64,000 bases of DNA, taken from positions 62,001 through 126,000 of the forward strand of contig NZ_KB893184.1 of the NCBI RefSeq assembly GCF_000374025.1. The letters are read 5' to 3'. Shown one piece after another: positions 15,391 to 24,406 of this stretch. The stretch comes from Spirosoma panaciterrae DSM 21099. Lineage in GTDB: Bacteria > Bacteroidota > Bacteroidia > Cytophagales > Spirosomataceae. The translations under genes were made by a program, and so were the position numbers. The notes beneath the pieces are model-generated. The model saw only the letters and a program-made list of their open reading frames with translations. It had not been told where the DNA came from and did no database searches. Each line of letters begins with the position of its first letter. The first letter of the stretch is position 1.

Positions 15391-16951
15391 AAGCATTATT
15401 ACTGAGTTCGATTTCTTCTCCCTGTTTGTTAAAGAACTTAAAGTTAACAATTCCTAACGAACTGTCCTTAATTACTTTAACCCAGGTTTTGTATTTCATA
15501 TACCATTGCACTTGTTTAGAGTAAATACCCTTAGTGTAATAGGCATATAAAAGCGGGTTCATAGAAATCGATATACCCCGTTCATTTTGCTTGGTCAGGA
15601 TATAATCGAGGTTGTTTTCGATTACATCCGTGACTAATACGCTGGCCTGAATGGTACCCGTACCGCCACAGGTTGGGCACACCTCCCGCGTCACGATATT
15701 CATTTCGGGCCGAACACGCTGACGCGTAATCTGCATGAGCCCAAACTTGGTCAGCGGCAGAATCGTAAACTTCGAGCGCTCTGGTTTCATTTCATCACGC
15801 ATGATGTCTTGCAGAAGTTTTTTATTCTCTGCTTTCTTCATGTCGATGAAGTCGATGACAATAATGCCACCCATGTCGCGTAGCCGAAGCTGCCGGGCAA
15901 TTTCTTTGGCCGCTTCCCGATTCACACTAATAGCGGTTGCCTCCTGATCTTCTTCGGAGTTGGATTTATTACCGCTGTTAACATCAATAACGTGGAGAGC
16001 TTCGGTATGCTCGATGATCAGATAACCACCACCTGGCAAACTTACCGACCGGCCAAACAGCGATTTAAGCTGTTTCTCTAACCCTAATGCCTCAAAAATT
16101 TTCGTTTTGCCCGTATAGAGCTTTACGATTTTTTCTTTTTCGGGAGCTATGGTATGAATATAGTCCCTGATTTCGTCGTACGATTCACGCGTATCGACAG
16201 TAATGCTCTCGAACGACTCGTTGAGCATATCACGCAGGATCGACGAAGCCCGGTTCATTTCGCCCAAAACCCGGTCACGCGGTTTGGCTTCGCTCAATGA
16301 TTTAATGGCCTGATCCCACTTGGCTAATGAGTTCTGCAGGTCGCGGTCGAGTTCTTCGACGTCTTTGTCCTGAGCAACCGTTCGAACAATAACACCGAAA
16401 TTCTGCGGTTTCAATGACGACATGAGCCGCATCAGCCGCGACCGTTCGGCACGGTCGGTAATTTTTTTGGAAAGGTTTACGCCATCTGAGAATGGCACCA
16501 GCACTAAATAGCGGCCGGCAATTGATATATCGCAGGAAAGGCGTGGACCTTTGGTTGAGATAGGTTCTTTAACTACCTGAACCAGGATGGGAGCGTTTTT
16601 CGTCAGTACCTTATCGATTTTCCCAATTTTTTCGATAGGTGGCTCAAGCTTCATACCACTGAGCCGCCCGGTTGTGACGCGCTTGGCGATTACATCTTTG
16701 ACCAGTTTGTTGAGCGAATTAACATTCGGCCCCAGATCCTGATAGTGCAGGAAACCATCTTTTTCGTGACCAACGTCAACAAAGGCAGCGTTGAGGCCAG
16801 AGGATAATTTCTTGACTGTTCCTAAGTAAAGATCGCCAACGGTGAAGCTGCTGTCTAACTCTTCTTCGTGATACTCCAGCAGTCTCTTGTTTTGCAAGAG
16901 CGCAATCCGATCACCTTTCTGAGTAGAACTGATAACTAATTCATTACTCAC
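15389..16951 (-). CDS. rng: Ribonuclease G/E family endoribonuclease
   Basis: 520 residues from a GTG start (MSNELVISSTQKGDRIAL). An N-terminal S1-type RNA-binding region (VGDLYLGTVKKLSSGLNAAF, FVDVGHEKDGFLH) is followed by the RNase E/G catalytic part: HVIDVNSGN and GGIIVIDFIDM carry the metal-binding Asp residues, and CPTCGGTG is the zinc link. It lacks the long C-terminal scaffold of RNase E, as expected for RNase G. It matures rRNA and degrades mRNA. It begins the rng, COX24-like, TPR, HU gene series, all on the minus strand and divergent from mutY. Confidence 0.94.
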   Translation of the reverse strand: MSNELVISSTQKGDRIALLQNKRLLEYHEEELDSSFTVGDLYLGTVKKLSSGLNAAFVDVGHEKDGFLHYQDLGPNVNSLNKLVKDVIAKRVTTGRLSGMKLEPPIEKIGKIDKVLTKNAPILVQVVKEPISTKGPRLSCDISIAGRYLVLVPFSDGVNLSKKITDRAERSRLMRLMSSLKPQNFGVIVRTVAQDKDVEELDRDLQNSLAKWDQAIKSLSEAKPRDRVLGEMNRASSILRDMLNESFESITVDTRESYDEIRDYIHTIAPEKEKIVKLYTGKTKIFEALGLEKQLKSLFGRSVSLPGGGYLIIEHTEALHVIDVNSGNKSNSEEDQEATAISVNREAAKEIARQLRLRDMGGIIVIDFIDMKKAENKKLLQDIMRDEMKPERSKFTILPLTKFGLMQITRQRVRPEMNIVTREVCPTCGGTGTIQASVLVTDVIENNLDYILTKQNERGISISMNPLLYAYYTKGIYSKQVQWYMKYKTWVKVIKDSSLGIVNFKFFNKQGEEIELSNNA

Positions 16952-17044
16952 AAGATGAATACGCGGTTAAAAAATGGCTGAGTAAAAAAATAGAAGCCAC
17001 GTTCGGGCTTTACAGACCGGCCGAGGCTTCCACTAAAACAAGTT

Positions 17045-17132
17045 TACAGTTTACAGCTTACGGTTTATGGCTGGTTAATGTATCCAAAGATACGTGTATC
17101 AACCAATCATAAACCGTAAGCCGTAAACTGTA
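17045..17132. terminator. 25-bp hairpin between COX24-like gene and RNase G
   Basis: Arms 17045-17069 and 17108-17132 with one mismatch, built on TTTACAGCTTACGGTTTATG and its complement; the loop is 38 nt. It begins 4 bp past the minus-strand stop at 17136. Confidence 0.6.
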
Positions 17133-17135
17133 ATC

Positions 17136-17225
17136 CTATTTTTTCTTATGCCGATTTTTTCTAAGCCGTTTCTTCCGTTTGTGAGTAGCAATCTTGTGCC
17201 GTTTCCGTTTCTTACCGCAAGGCAT
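17136..17225 (-). CDS. AURKAIP1/COX24-domain small basic protein
   Basis: 29 residues, MPCGKKRKRHKIATHKRKKR followed by a tail of LRKNRHKKK. About 60% are Lys or Arg. The motif KKRKRHKIATHKRKKRLRKN is characteristic of the AURKAIP1/COX24 domain, related to the mitochondrial ribosomal protein mS38. It is common in Bacteroidota and is probably a small ribosomal-subunit component; that role is inferred from the mitochondrial relative. It lies between the TPR gene and RNase G on the same strand. Confidence 0.85.
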   Translation of the reverse strand: MPCGKKRKRHKIATHKRKKRLRKNRHKKK

Positions 17226-17306
17226 AATCGATAAATATTTTTAATGGTTGAAAAATTGTGTCGGCCAAACCACCCGGTTAAGCCCTAAAATCAATGTATA
17301 ATGAAA

Positions 17307-17362
17307 AATGAACAATGTATTAGGAGGGAGCCAGAGCCTTTCTCTGATGTACATTGTTCATT
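17307..17362. terminator. 13-bp hairpin after the TPR gene
   Basis: AATGAACAATGTA (17307-17319) and its complement (17350-17362), 10 bp beyond the minus-strand stop at 17372. Confidence 0.5.
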
Positions 17363-17371
17363 GTACATTCG

Positions 17372-18226
17372 TTATTTTAGCCGTTCTTCATATTCCTGAA
17401 CAGCCGCCAGAATCTGCGGGTCTTTCTCCTGCTTCTTCACTTTCGCCAGCACTTGTCTGGCTTCAGCCTTCTGACCCGCTTCGGCTAAACTTACCCCTAA
17501 ATAAAACTGCGCTTTCCGGCTGGCAGGGTTTGTAACCAGAATTTGCCGGAATCGTTCGATAGCCCGCTCATACTGATTCGACCGCATGGCCAGTAAACCT
17601 AAATTAAACAGAGCCAGTTCATTGGTTGGGTCCTGTTTAATAACTTCCCGAAGCAGCATAATTCCCTGCATTGGCGTGTCGGTATTGACATAGGTCATTG
17701 CCATATTGGCTTTTGCCGACAGCAGGTTTGGGTTTTTGGCTAATGCCTGCCCGTAATAATCACGAGTTTTCTGGCCGAGCATTGCTGTTTTCTTTTCATC
17801 AACGGCAAAGCTGTAGGCTTCAAAAAAAGCGTCGCCGGCCCGCAGCAGATTACGCTCGCTGGGAACCGATTTCACTAGTTCTTCTGCATAGTAGGCCGCA
17901 CTATCATAGCGCGTAATTTCGTGCAGAAGGGCAATCAGTTTTTCGCCAATAGCTTCTTTCTGGGTAGAGTTGGTTTTTGCAAACTCTGTTTCCAGCAGGG
18001 TGAGCTGTTTTTGCTGCTCGGCCGATAATGGTTTTTCGTGTACAGAAGAACCATTGTTCGAGGCCGTAGGCGTCTCAGCCTTCGACGAACTGGTGGCAGG
18101 GGCCTGCATACCACGACCACCAAGCTGCTTGTTATCATTTCGTACGACTACCTTTGGTAAGGAGTACAATCCTACCGTGAGGGCCGAAGCCAATACGATA
18201 ACAAGCAGCACGGATTTATTCATCAT
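17372..18226 (-). CDS. TPR-repeat protein with N-terminal membrane anchor
   Basis: 284 residues. A hydrophobic N-terminus (SVLLVIVLASALTVGLYSL) probably anchors it in the inner membrane. A Ser/Thr-rich spacer follows (about 35-65). From about residue 100 there are tetratricopeptide repeats, such as ALAKNPNLLSAKANMAMTYV, DPTNELALFNLGLLAMRSNQ and NPASRKAQFYLGVSLAEAGQ. TPRs are protein-interaction scaffolds; the partner is unknown. Two adjacent ATGs (18226, 18223) could start it. It lies 67 bp from HU, and the two may be cotranscribed. Confidence 0.82.
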   Translation of the reverse strand: MMNKSVLLVIVLASALTVGLYSLPKVVVRNDNKQLGGRGMQAPATSSSKAETPTASNNGSSVHEKPLSAEQQKQLTLLETEFAKTNSTQKEAIGEKLIALLHEITRYDSAAYYAEELVKSVPSERNLLRAGDAFFEAYSFAVDEKKTAMLGQKTRDYYGQALAKNPNLLSAKANMAMTYVNTDTPMQGIMLLREVIKQDPTNELALFNLGLLAMRSNQYERAIERFRQILVTNPASRKAQFYLGVSLAEAGQKAEARQVLAKVKKQEKDPQILAAVQEYEERLK

Positions 18227-18293
18227 GGATGGTCGTCACGGGCAAATGCCTGGACTGGATTTTTCAGCCCTTACACCGTTGGAGCTACGTTGA

Positions 18294-18596
18294 TTACTCA
18301 GCAGCTACTTTGGCTTTTTCGCTGGTTTTTACTTGTTCAACAAAAACCTTGGCAGGTTTGAAGCTCGGAATAAAGTGCTCGTCAATTACCATAGCGGTAT
18401 TTTTCGAGATGTTCCGGGCTACCTTCTTCGCGCGCTTTTTATTGATAAAGCTACCGAACCCTCTCACATAAATGTTCTCTCCCTCGGCCAATGAGTCCTT
18501 AACTACTGAAAAGAAGGTTTCCAATGTGTTTGTTACTTCTGCCTTATCAATGCCAGTCTTATCGGCAATCTCGGCAATTACATCTGCTTTCGTCAC
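18294..18596 (-). CDS. HU-family DNA-binding protein
   Basis: 100 residues from a GTG start (MTKADVIAEIADKTGIDKAE). The HU/IHF fold is seen, with the conserved GFGSFINKKRAKKVARNISK arm region and the basic beta-ribbon. The last residues (KAKVAAE) are Ala/Lys-rich. HU bends and compacts DNA. It is divergent from mutY with about 140 bp between them. Confidence 0.93.
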   Translation of the reverse strand: MTKADVIAEIADKTGIDKAEVTNTLETFFSVVKDSLAEGENIYVRGFGSFINKKRAKKVARNISKNTAMVIDEHFIPSFKPAKVFVEQVKTSEKAKVAAE

Positions 18597-18736
18597 GACT
18601 TCTTAAACTTTAACGTTTTCTGTGTTGTTGAAAATTCGGGTCTCAAAAATGGGAGCACAAAGGTAGGGCTTTCCTATAAATTTAAAAAGTCTGACCTTCC
18701 ATTTTTCCTGCTAACGTTCTATTTTTCTGTTTTATT

Positions 18737-19855
18737 TTGGATTGGCAATCAGACCTTAACAAAACTGAAGTCACCTTCGCGCCCGTATTGGAGAGGTGGT
18801 ATGAAGTTCATAAACGCGACCTGCCGTGGCGGCATACCCGCGATCCGTATCGTATCTGGCTATCGGAAATAATCCTTCAGCAAACCCGCGTAGTACAGGG
18901 AAAACCCTATTACGAACGCTTTGTGGAGGCTTATCCGACCGTAGCTGATATGGCCCGTGCCGACGAACGTGAACTGCTTCGGTTGTGGCAGGGGCTGGGG
19001 TATTACTCCCGAGCCCGCAACTTACATCAGACTGCTCGCTATGTAACTCTTCAATTGGAAGGCAAGTTCCCTTCTTCCTATCATGAGTTATTGAAAATGA
19101 AGGGTATAGGGGCTTATACGGCTGCTGCTATAGCTTCATTTGCTTTTGGTGAGCGGGTTCCGGTGGTCGATGGTAATGTATACCGGGTACTGGCTCGTGT
19201 ATTTGGCATAACAGACGATATTACGACAACGGCAGCCAGGAAGACATTTGCCGGTTTGGCCAGTCGACTGATTCAGACGGCCGACGATCCGGCTACGTAC
19301 AACCAGGCCATCATGGAGTTTGGGGCTATTCATTGTACACCTGTAGCGCCTGATTGTCTGCTTTGTCCGCTCCAGCAAGCCTGCGTGGCGTACCAGACGG
19401 GTCGTCAGCATTTGTTGCCCGTGAAAGCAAAGAAAGGGCCTGTACGGGAACGCTTTTTTGAGTATCTGGTTTTCCGGCATAAGGGCAAGTTTGCTATGCG
19501 AGAACGATCGGCTCGTGATATTTGGCAGAATCTCTATGACTTTTATCTGATGGAAACCAGCGGACTGCCTTCTCCGTCTATTTTAGCGGGTGAGCTGGAG
19601 TCTTTCTGGCAGAAATTGTCGTTACCTGAACCAGTCCTTAAGGCTGTGTCGCAGGGTACTTTAGTGGCTCCATCCGTTGAAGCCACGCAATTACTCTCGC
19701 ATCAGCGAATACGTGCCCTATTCTATCTGATCGATTTGCCGGAAGAGGCTATTTTCCTTTTGCCCAGTGATTTACACTGGTTCGATGAAGAGGGCGTAAG
19801 TCAACTACCTAAGCCGGTATTGATTACAAACTATTTGAAGAATCTGCTTGGATAA
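18737..19855 (+). CDS. mutY: A/G-specific adenine glycosylase MutY
   Basis: 372 residues from a TTG start (MDWQSDLNKTEV); no in-frame ATG lies before the conserved region. The helix-hairpin-helix glycosylase core is seen: SEIILQQTR with the catalytic Glu, GIGAYTAAAIASFAFG, and PVVDGNVYRVLARV with the catalytic Asp. The [4Fe-4S] cysteines are in CTPVAPDCLLCPLQQAC. A C-terminal NUDIX-like domain recognises 8-oxoguanine. MutY removes adenine paired with oxidised guanine. It is followed by ssb and gldE, an order common in Bacteroidota. Confidence 0.95.
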   Translation: MDWQSDLNKTEVTFAPVLERWYEVHKRDLPWRHTRDPYRIWLSEIILQQTRVVQGKPYYERFVEAYPTVADMARADERELLRLWQGLGYYSRARNLHQTARYVTLQLEGKFPSSYHELLKMKGIGAYTAAAIASFAFGERVPVVDGNVYRVLARVFGITDDITTTAARKTFAGLASRLIQTADDPATYNQAIMEFGAIHCTPVAPDCLLCPLQQACVAYQTGRQHLLPVKAKKGPVRERFFEYLVFRHKGKFAMRERSARDIWQNLYDFYLMETSGLPSPSILAGELESFWQKLSLPEPVLKAVSQGTLVAPSVEATQLLSHQRIRALFYLIDLPEEAIFLLPSDLHWFDEEGVSQLPKPVLITNYLKNLLG

Positions 19856-19930
19856 GTCGGTATAATTTGGTATCTTTAATCTTCTTAAACGCCACATAAG
19901 CTAATTCGTAACACCAACAATACAAACAGT

Positions 19931-20440
19931 ATGGCAAGTCTTAATAAGATGATAATAATCGGTAATCTGGGTGCTGATCCTGAAGTACGCTACCTGGATG
20001 GCGGAGCTGTGGTAGCTACCTTCAACGTTGCCACTACCGAGAAATTCACCAACCGAAATGGGGAGAAAGTGGAGCAGACAGAATGGTTTCGGATTGAATT
20101 ATGGAATGAACAGGCCAAAGTGGCTGAAAAATATTTAAAGAAAGGGAATTCGGTTTATGTAGAAGGTCGGCTACGGACCGAAATCTGGACGGATAAAGAA
20201 GGGAAAGAGCGGACATCGTTGCGTGTTCGGGCCAATACCATGCAGTTGCTGGGTAGTCCCAATAGCGATCGGGGCGACGAAGTACCCTATGAAGCGCCCC
20301 GCCAACAGGCTGCACCTGCTCAGCCCGCGAGTGCTCCTCGCCCACAGGCTGCACCAGCGCCCCGTCAGCAACCCGCCCGTCGTGAGCCGGAACCTGTGCC
20401 TTTTGAGAGCAACAGTGGCGATGATGATCTTCCTTTCTAA
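19931..20440 (+). CDS. ssb: Single-stranded DNA-binding protein
   Basis: 169 residues. The OB fold (residues 1-110) includes MIIIGNLGADPEVRYL, TEWFRIELWNEQAKVAEKYL and GNSVYVEGRLRTE. A Pro/Ala/Gln-rich linker follows, then the acidic tip DDDLPF that docks partner proteins. SSB coats single-stranded DNA in replication and repair. It lies 75 bp after mutY. Confidence 0.95.
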   Translation: MASLNKMIIIGNLGADPEVRYLDGGAVVATFNVATTEKFTNRNGEKVEQTEWFRIELWNEQAKVAEKYLKKGNSVYVEGRLRTEIWTDKEGKERTSLRVRANTMQLLGSPNSDRGDEVPYEAPRQQAAPAQPASAPRPQAAPAPRQQPARREPEPVPFESNSGDDDLPF

Positions 20441-20482
20441 TCACCGCCTGAATGCTCTATTGTTGAACGAGAACTGATATAC

Positions 20483-21823
20483 ATGGATCCTGGTGACCCA
20501 CTTCCTCGACAGGTGCTCCCAGCCGTAGATGGCTGGAGCACCTATTTTGATTTATACGCCCCCTATACGGCTTTGATTTTACTGCTCCTTACGCTGGCTG
20601 GTCTGGTATCGGCTTCGGAGGCAGCTTTCTTCTCGCTTTCACCCGACGATCGTGCCTACTGCCGGGAGAGTGCTACAGGGCCTGACCAACGAATTGCCCA
20701 GCTTTTGGAACGACCAAAGCGCTTGCTGGCTTCGCTGGTGATTTTTAATAATCTGCTCAATGTCGCTATTGTCGTTATTGTTACCTATCTGACGTGGGAG
20801 TTCTCCCAAACGATAGCCAATGCTAACTGGTTATTGGCCGGGATCGCTTTAGTTACAACGATAGCTATTGTTTTATTCGGGGAAATCGTTCCCAAGGTAT
20901 ATGCCAGCCAAAATAACCTGGCCGTCGCTCGCAAGACGGCTGCCTTGGCCCAGATTGGCCTGATGGTTTTCCGTCCGTTTGCTATGATGCTGGTTAATCT
21001 GAGTAATCAGGTGGATAAGCGGATCCAGCGACGGGGGTATAAGCTATCGGTAGAAGAACTGAGCCAGGCGGTTGAACTGACGGGGGTAAATGCCACGGTT
21101 GAGGAAAAAGAAATTCTTAAGGGCATTGTTAATTTCAGTAATCTGACGGCCAGGCAGGTGATGCGGACCCGGCTCGATATTTCGGCTGTCAGAGATCAAT
21201 TACCATTTGGTGAACTGCTGGCTCAGATCAATGCATCGGGCTATTCCAGAGTGCCAGTTTATGGTGAGTCGCTGGACGAAATAGAGGGAATTCTGTATAT
21301 CAAGGATTTGCTTCCGCACATCCATGAGTCGGACGAATTTCGGTGGCAATCGCTGCTGCGTCCGGCTTATTTTATTCCGGAAAATAAGAAAGTAGACGAC
21401 TTACTTCAGGACTTTCAGAAGCGTCGGGTTCACATTGCTATCGTCGTTGATGAATATGGGGGAACCCGTGGTCTTGTGACCCTTGAAGACATTATCGAAG
21501 AAATTTTTGGCGACATTAATGACGAATTCGATGAAGAAACTCCCGTAGGCTATCGACGCGAAGATCCGCAAACGGTTGTGTTCGAAGGCAAAATGCCACT
21601 GACCGATGTATGTCGAATCCTTAATGTGGATGCAACTACGTTTGAGGACGTGCAGGGGGATAGCGAATCGCTGGGAGGGCTACTACTCGAACTGTTTCAT
21701 CGTCTACCGAAAGCAGGGGATGAAACCCAATACGACGGATTTGTTTTTCAGGTGCTATCGGCTGATGACAAACGGATCAATGAAGTACGTGTTCGAAAAA
21801 ACAAGGCAGTTGCCCAGGAATAG
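20483..21823 (+). CDS. gldE: GldE-type CNNM/CBS membrane protein
   Basis: 446 residues. An N-terminal DUF21/CNNM transmembrane region (LILLLLTLAGLVSASEAAFF, VIVTYLTW, VLFGEIVPKVYAS) is followed by a CBS pair (VMRTRLDISAVRD, GYSRVPVYGESLDEIEGILY, RRVHIAIVVDEYGGTRGLVT) and a CorC/HlyC C-terminal domain. The position after mutY and ssb is typical of gldE, linked with gliding. The usual next gene, gldD, is not here; a minus-strand membrane protein follows instead. The general family is sure; the name gldE rests partly on context. Confidence 0.83.
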   Translation: MDPGDPLPRQVLPAVDGWSTYFDLYAPYTALILLLLTLAGLVSASEAAFFSLSPDDRAYCRESATGPDQRIAQLLERPKRLLASLVIFNNLLNVAIVVIVTYLTWEFSQTIANANWLLAGIALVTTIAIVLFGEIVPKVYASQNNLAVARKTAALAQIGLMVFRPFAMMLVNLSNQVDKRIQRRGYKLSVEELSQAVELTGVNATVEEKEILKGIVNFSNLTARQVMRTRLDISAVRDQLPFGELLAQINASGYSRVPVYGESLDEIEGILYIKDLLPHIHESDEFRWQSLLRPAYFIPENKKVDDLLQDFQKRRVHIAIVVDEYGGTRGLVTLEDIIEEIFGDINDEFDEETPVGYRREDPQTVVFEGKMPLTDVCRILNVDATTFEDVQGDSESLGGLLLELFHRLPKAGDETQYDGFVFQVLSADDKRINEVRVRKNKAVAQE

Positions 21824-21858
21824 TTAAAAAAAACGGTTATTTATTAAGCTGGTTTCGG

Positions 21859-22956
21859 TTAGACCCACAAACCACGTCCCTGATTATAATCGAGGCTCAT
21901 CTGCCGGACTTCTTTGGCCGAGTAAGTCATGAAGCCAATCTTCCGAAGTTGATGAAGACGCCTTTTCTCAAGCCCCGACAGGCTGCCATCAATTAAAGCG
22001 CCAAAGACAATGAGCCGCTCCAGGCTACGGCGTACCGTAACGGGGGTATTCGATACCTGTTCGGTAAACGTATCGGCAACAGTGGTTTCGCCCCGAAGCT
22101 CAAATCGGTCTTTTAGGGTTTCGGTAAGCAGAAAGTGGGCATAGTTGTAGGGGCGATCCAGAACGGAAATGTATTGAAGGGCTTGCAGGATCAATGGGCG
22201 GAACTGATCATTTTTGCCCCATTCTTCATACAGTTCGTGGACAAATTCACGGATTGTAATCGGTGCCATTACGCGTACCTGAGCTTCGTGCAACACCTGC
22301 CTGGAAGCCCAAAGATTCCATACCGCATAAATGGGTAACCCGATAAAATCTGAAGCGGGTTGGCCAAGAAAAGGTTGGGTGATGAATCGCACAACCAGCG
22401 CCGTCAGAGAGGCTTTTACAACATTTAGTAGAAAGAAAAGGGTAAGCCCCCAACGAGGCATGGTCAGGTAGGGGTCGATACCAAATCGAAGAAAACCTGG
22501 CTGCGACTTTTCGAAAGCGGCTGTTGCCAGCGCCTGTAAATGACGTTCGTACTGAGCATCATGAGCCCGGGGAAACTGGCAGACTTCCATGATGGTTTTT
22601 GCCCCCCAGCCATTTATAGCCAGCAACAGATTGATTTCCAGATACACCAATAGCAGGCTGTAGAGCGCTGTAATCAGGGGCAGTTCATAGGCATTGCCAA
22701 ACAGCCACACCGTCGTTTTGCTGAATAAATCAGGCCAGGTATACTGGGGCAGATAGAGTAGTAAGCCACCAAACAATCCCAGCAGAGCGGCCATAGTGAA
22801 GGTTATAAGCTTGGCACGTCGAACGACCCGCTGTTCAACCGTATTGAATACAAACGGCTCGTCGCTGGGGTGCGGTATATCAAGTGCCTGCCGCAAGTAG
22901 CGTAAGGACAGGTGGTCGAGTGGACCCGTGCTGTTGTTCGGAGGCCGGGTAGACAT
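21859..22956 (-). CDS. Multi-pass membrane protein of unknown function
   Basis: 365 residues with about four membrane helices (LITFTMAALLGLFGGLLLYL, LITALYSLLLVYLEINLLLA, LTLFFLLNVVKASLTALVV). The C-terminal soluble third includes TPVTVRRSLERLIVFGALID and ends SLDYNQGRGLWV. It may belong to the LBF_2804-type family, but I am not certain. No catalytic motif is seen. It is convergent with gldE and divergent from the DUF3500 gene. Confidence 0.6.
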   Translation of the reverse strand: MSTRPPNNSTGPLDHLSLRYLRQALDIPHPSDEPFVFNTVEQRVVRRAKLITFTMAALLGLFGGLLLYLPQYTWPDLFSKTTVWLFGNAYELPLITALYSLLLVYLEINLLLAINGWGAKTIMEVCQFPRAHDAQYERHLQALATAAFEKSQPGFLRFGIDPYLTMPRWGLTLFFLLNVVKASLTALVVRFITQPFLGQPASDFIGLPIYAVWNLWASRQVLHEAQVRVMAPITIREFVHELYEEWGKNDQFRPLILQALQYISVLDRPYNYAHFLLTETLKDRFELRGETTVADTFTEQVSNTPVTVRRSLERLIVFGALIDGSLSGLEKRRLHQLRKIGFMTYSAKEVRQMSLDYNQGRGLWV

Positions 22957-23132
22957 GATCGTAGTTTGTGACAGTGAGTTATGCGTTTAACAAGGAAAAT
23001 ACCCAGGTTGTTGGAAAACAATGGTATATAATTAATCGACTTTGACAGAGCGGTTAATCTTCCTGCTTTGGTACATAGGTAAATGCGCTCCCAAAGCCTC
23101 TTTACCACCTAGTGGATAAATGCCCTTCTCCT

Positions 23133-24251
23133 ATGAAACACATACATTTTCTCGTTGGCTGCCTGTTGGTGGGTCAGCTACACGTATTGGGCCAGGTTGC
23201 CCCTTCGCCCAGCGCAATGCCTGTTCCGCAGCGCACAAAAGACGAGATGACCAATGCCGCCAGAACATTCCTGGCGACACTTACGCCCGAGCAGAAGCAG
23301 AAAGCAACGTTTACTTTTGGCGATGAAGAGCGATTCAACTGGCATTTTGTGCCTCGGACCCGGAAAGGGTTGCCATTGAAAGAGATGACAGCCGAACAGC
23401 GAACAGCGGCTATGAATTTACTCAAAACAGGCCTGAGTACGCAGGGGTACGACAAAGTAAACGCCATTATCGATATGGAAAATGTGCTTCGGGTTATCGA
23501 TAATCGGCCACCGAATGATACCTATCGTGACCCGGAAAATTACTCGTTCACGGTTTTTGGTGATCCATCCAGCAAAGATCCCTGGGGTTGGCGGATAGAA
23601 GGCCATCATCTATCGCTGAACTTTTCGAGTGCCGATGGTAAAGCATTGGCCTATACCCCTACCTTTTTTGGCAGTAACCCCGGCGTTTTGCGGTATGATA
23701 CCCAAATGGCCGACAAGCGCATGTCGGACCCACGCGTGAAAGACCTTCCACAGAAAGGCCGGGAAATTCTGAAGCAGGAAACAGAACGGGCTTTTGCTTT
23801 GCTGAAAACCCTCTCTGATGACCAGCGGAAGCAGGCTGTCCTCGATCCGGTAGCCTATCCCGAAATTGTAACCAGCAACAAGCGGAAAGCATCACTGGAA
23901 AAAATGGATGGGCTGAAGTTTGCCGATATGAATTCCCAACAGAAAAAACTTTTTAAGGAATTGCTTCAGGCTTATCTGGCCGCTTACCGGATCACCCTGG
24001 CCAAGCAACAGATGGATAAGCTGGAAAAAGCTGGTTTGGATAACCTGCGATTTGCCTGGGCTGGTGATCTGACGCCAGAACTGGGTGCTGGCAAAGGCTG
24101 GTACTATCGCATTCATGGCCCAACCATTCTGATCGAATATGATAACACTCAAACGAACGCTAATCATATCCATACGGTAGTTCGGGACCTGACCAACGAT
24201 TGGGGCGAAGATGTACTGGGCGAGCATTATCAGAACACCAGTCATAAGTAG
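23133..24251 (+). CDS. DUF3500-family secreted protein
   Basis: 372 residues from the ATG at 23133 (MKHIHFLVGCLLVGQLHVLG, a signal peptide); an in-frame GTG at 23112 is less likely. The body matches DUF3500 proteins: FLATLTPEQKQKATFTF, FNWHFVPRTRKGLPLKEM, WGWRIEGHHLSLNF, and a C-terminal TNANHIHTVVRDLTNDWG. The many His residues suggest metal binding, but no function is established. Single gene ending in a strong hairpin. Confidence 0.8.
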   Translation: MKHIHFLVGCLLVGQLHVLGQVAPSPSAMPVPQRTKDEMTNAARTFLATLTPEQKQKATFTFGDEERFNWHFVPRTRKGLPLKEMTAEQRTAAMNLLKTGLSTQGYDKVNAIIDMENVLRVIDNRPPNDTYRDPENYSFTVFGDPSSKDPWGWRIEGHHLSLNFSSADGKALAYTPTFFGSNPGVLRYDTQMADKRMSDPRVKDLPQKGREILKQETERAFALLKTLSDDQRKQAVLDPVAYPEIVTSNKRKASLEKMDGLKFADMNSQQKKLFKELLQAYLAAYRITLAKQQMDKLEKAGLDNLRFAWAGDLTPELGAGKGWYYRIHGPTILIEYDNTQTNANHIHTVVRDLTNDWGEDVLGEHYQNTSHK

Positions 24252-24263
24252 GCGGCTGCTTAA

Positions 24264-24323
24264 ACTGGATAAACAATGGCCTTCGGAATGTAGTGTTTTT
24301 GCGAAGGCCATTGTTTATCCAGT
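24264..24323 (+). terminator. 22-bp perfect hairpin after the DUF3500 gene
   Basis: Arms 24264-24285 and 24302-24323 built on GGATAAACAATGGCCTTCG and its complement. No clear U-run. Confidence 0.65.
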
Positions 24324-24406
24324 CGACCTAATAATCATTTAACAACTTTTAAGCCTTTTTATAGGGTACTTCTTCGTAATTTGTGAAGATTATTTGTTAT
24401 CAATTC

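Noticed and set aside
20046..20444. 132-residue minus-strand ORF over ssb
   Set aside because: Antisense to the ssb OB fold and tail; no independent support.
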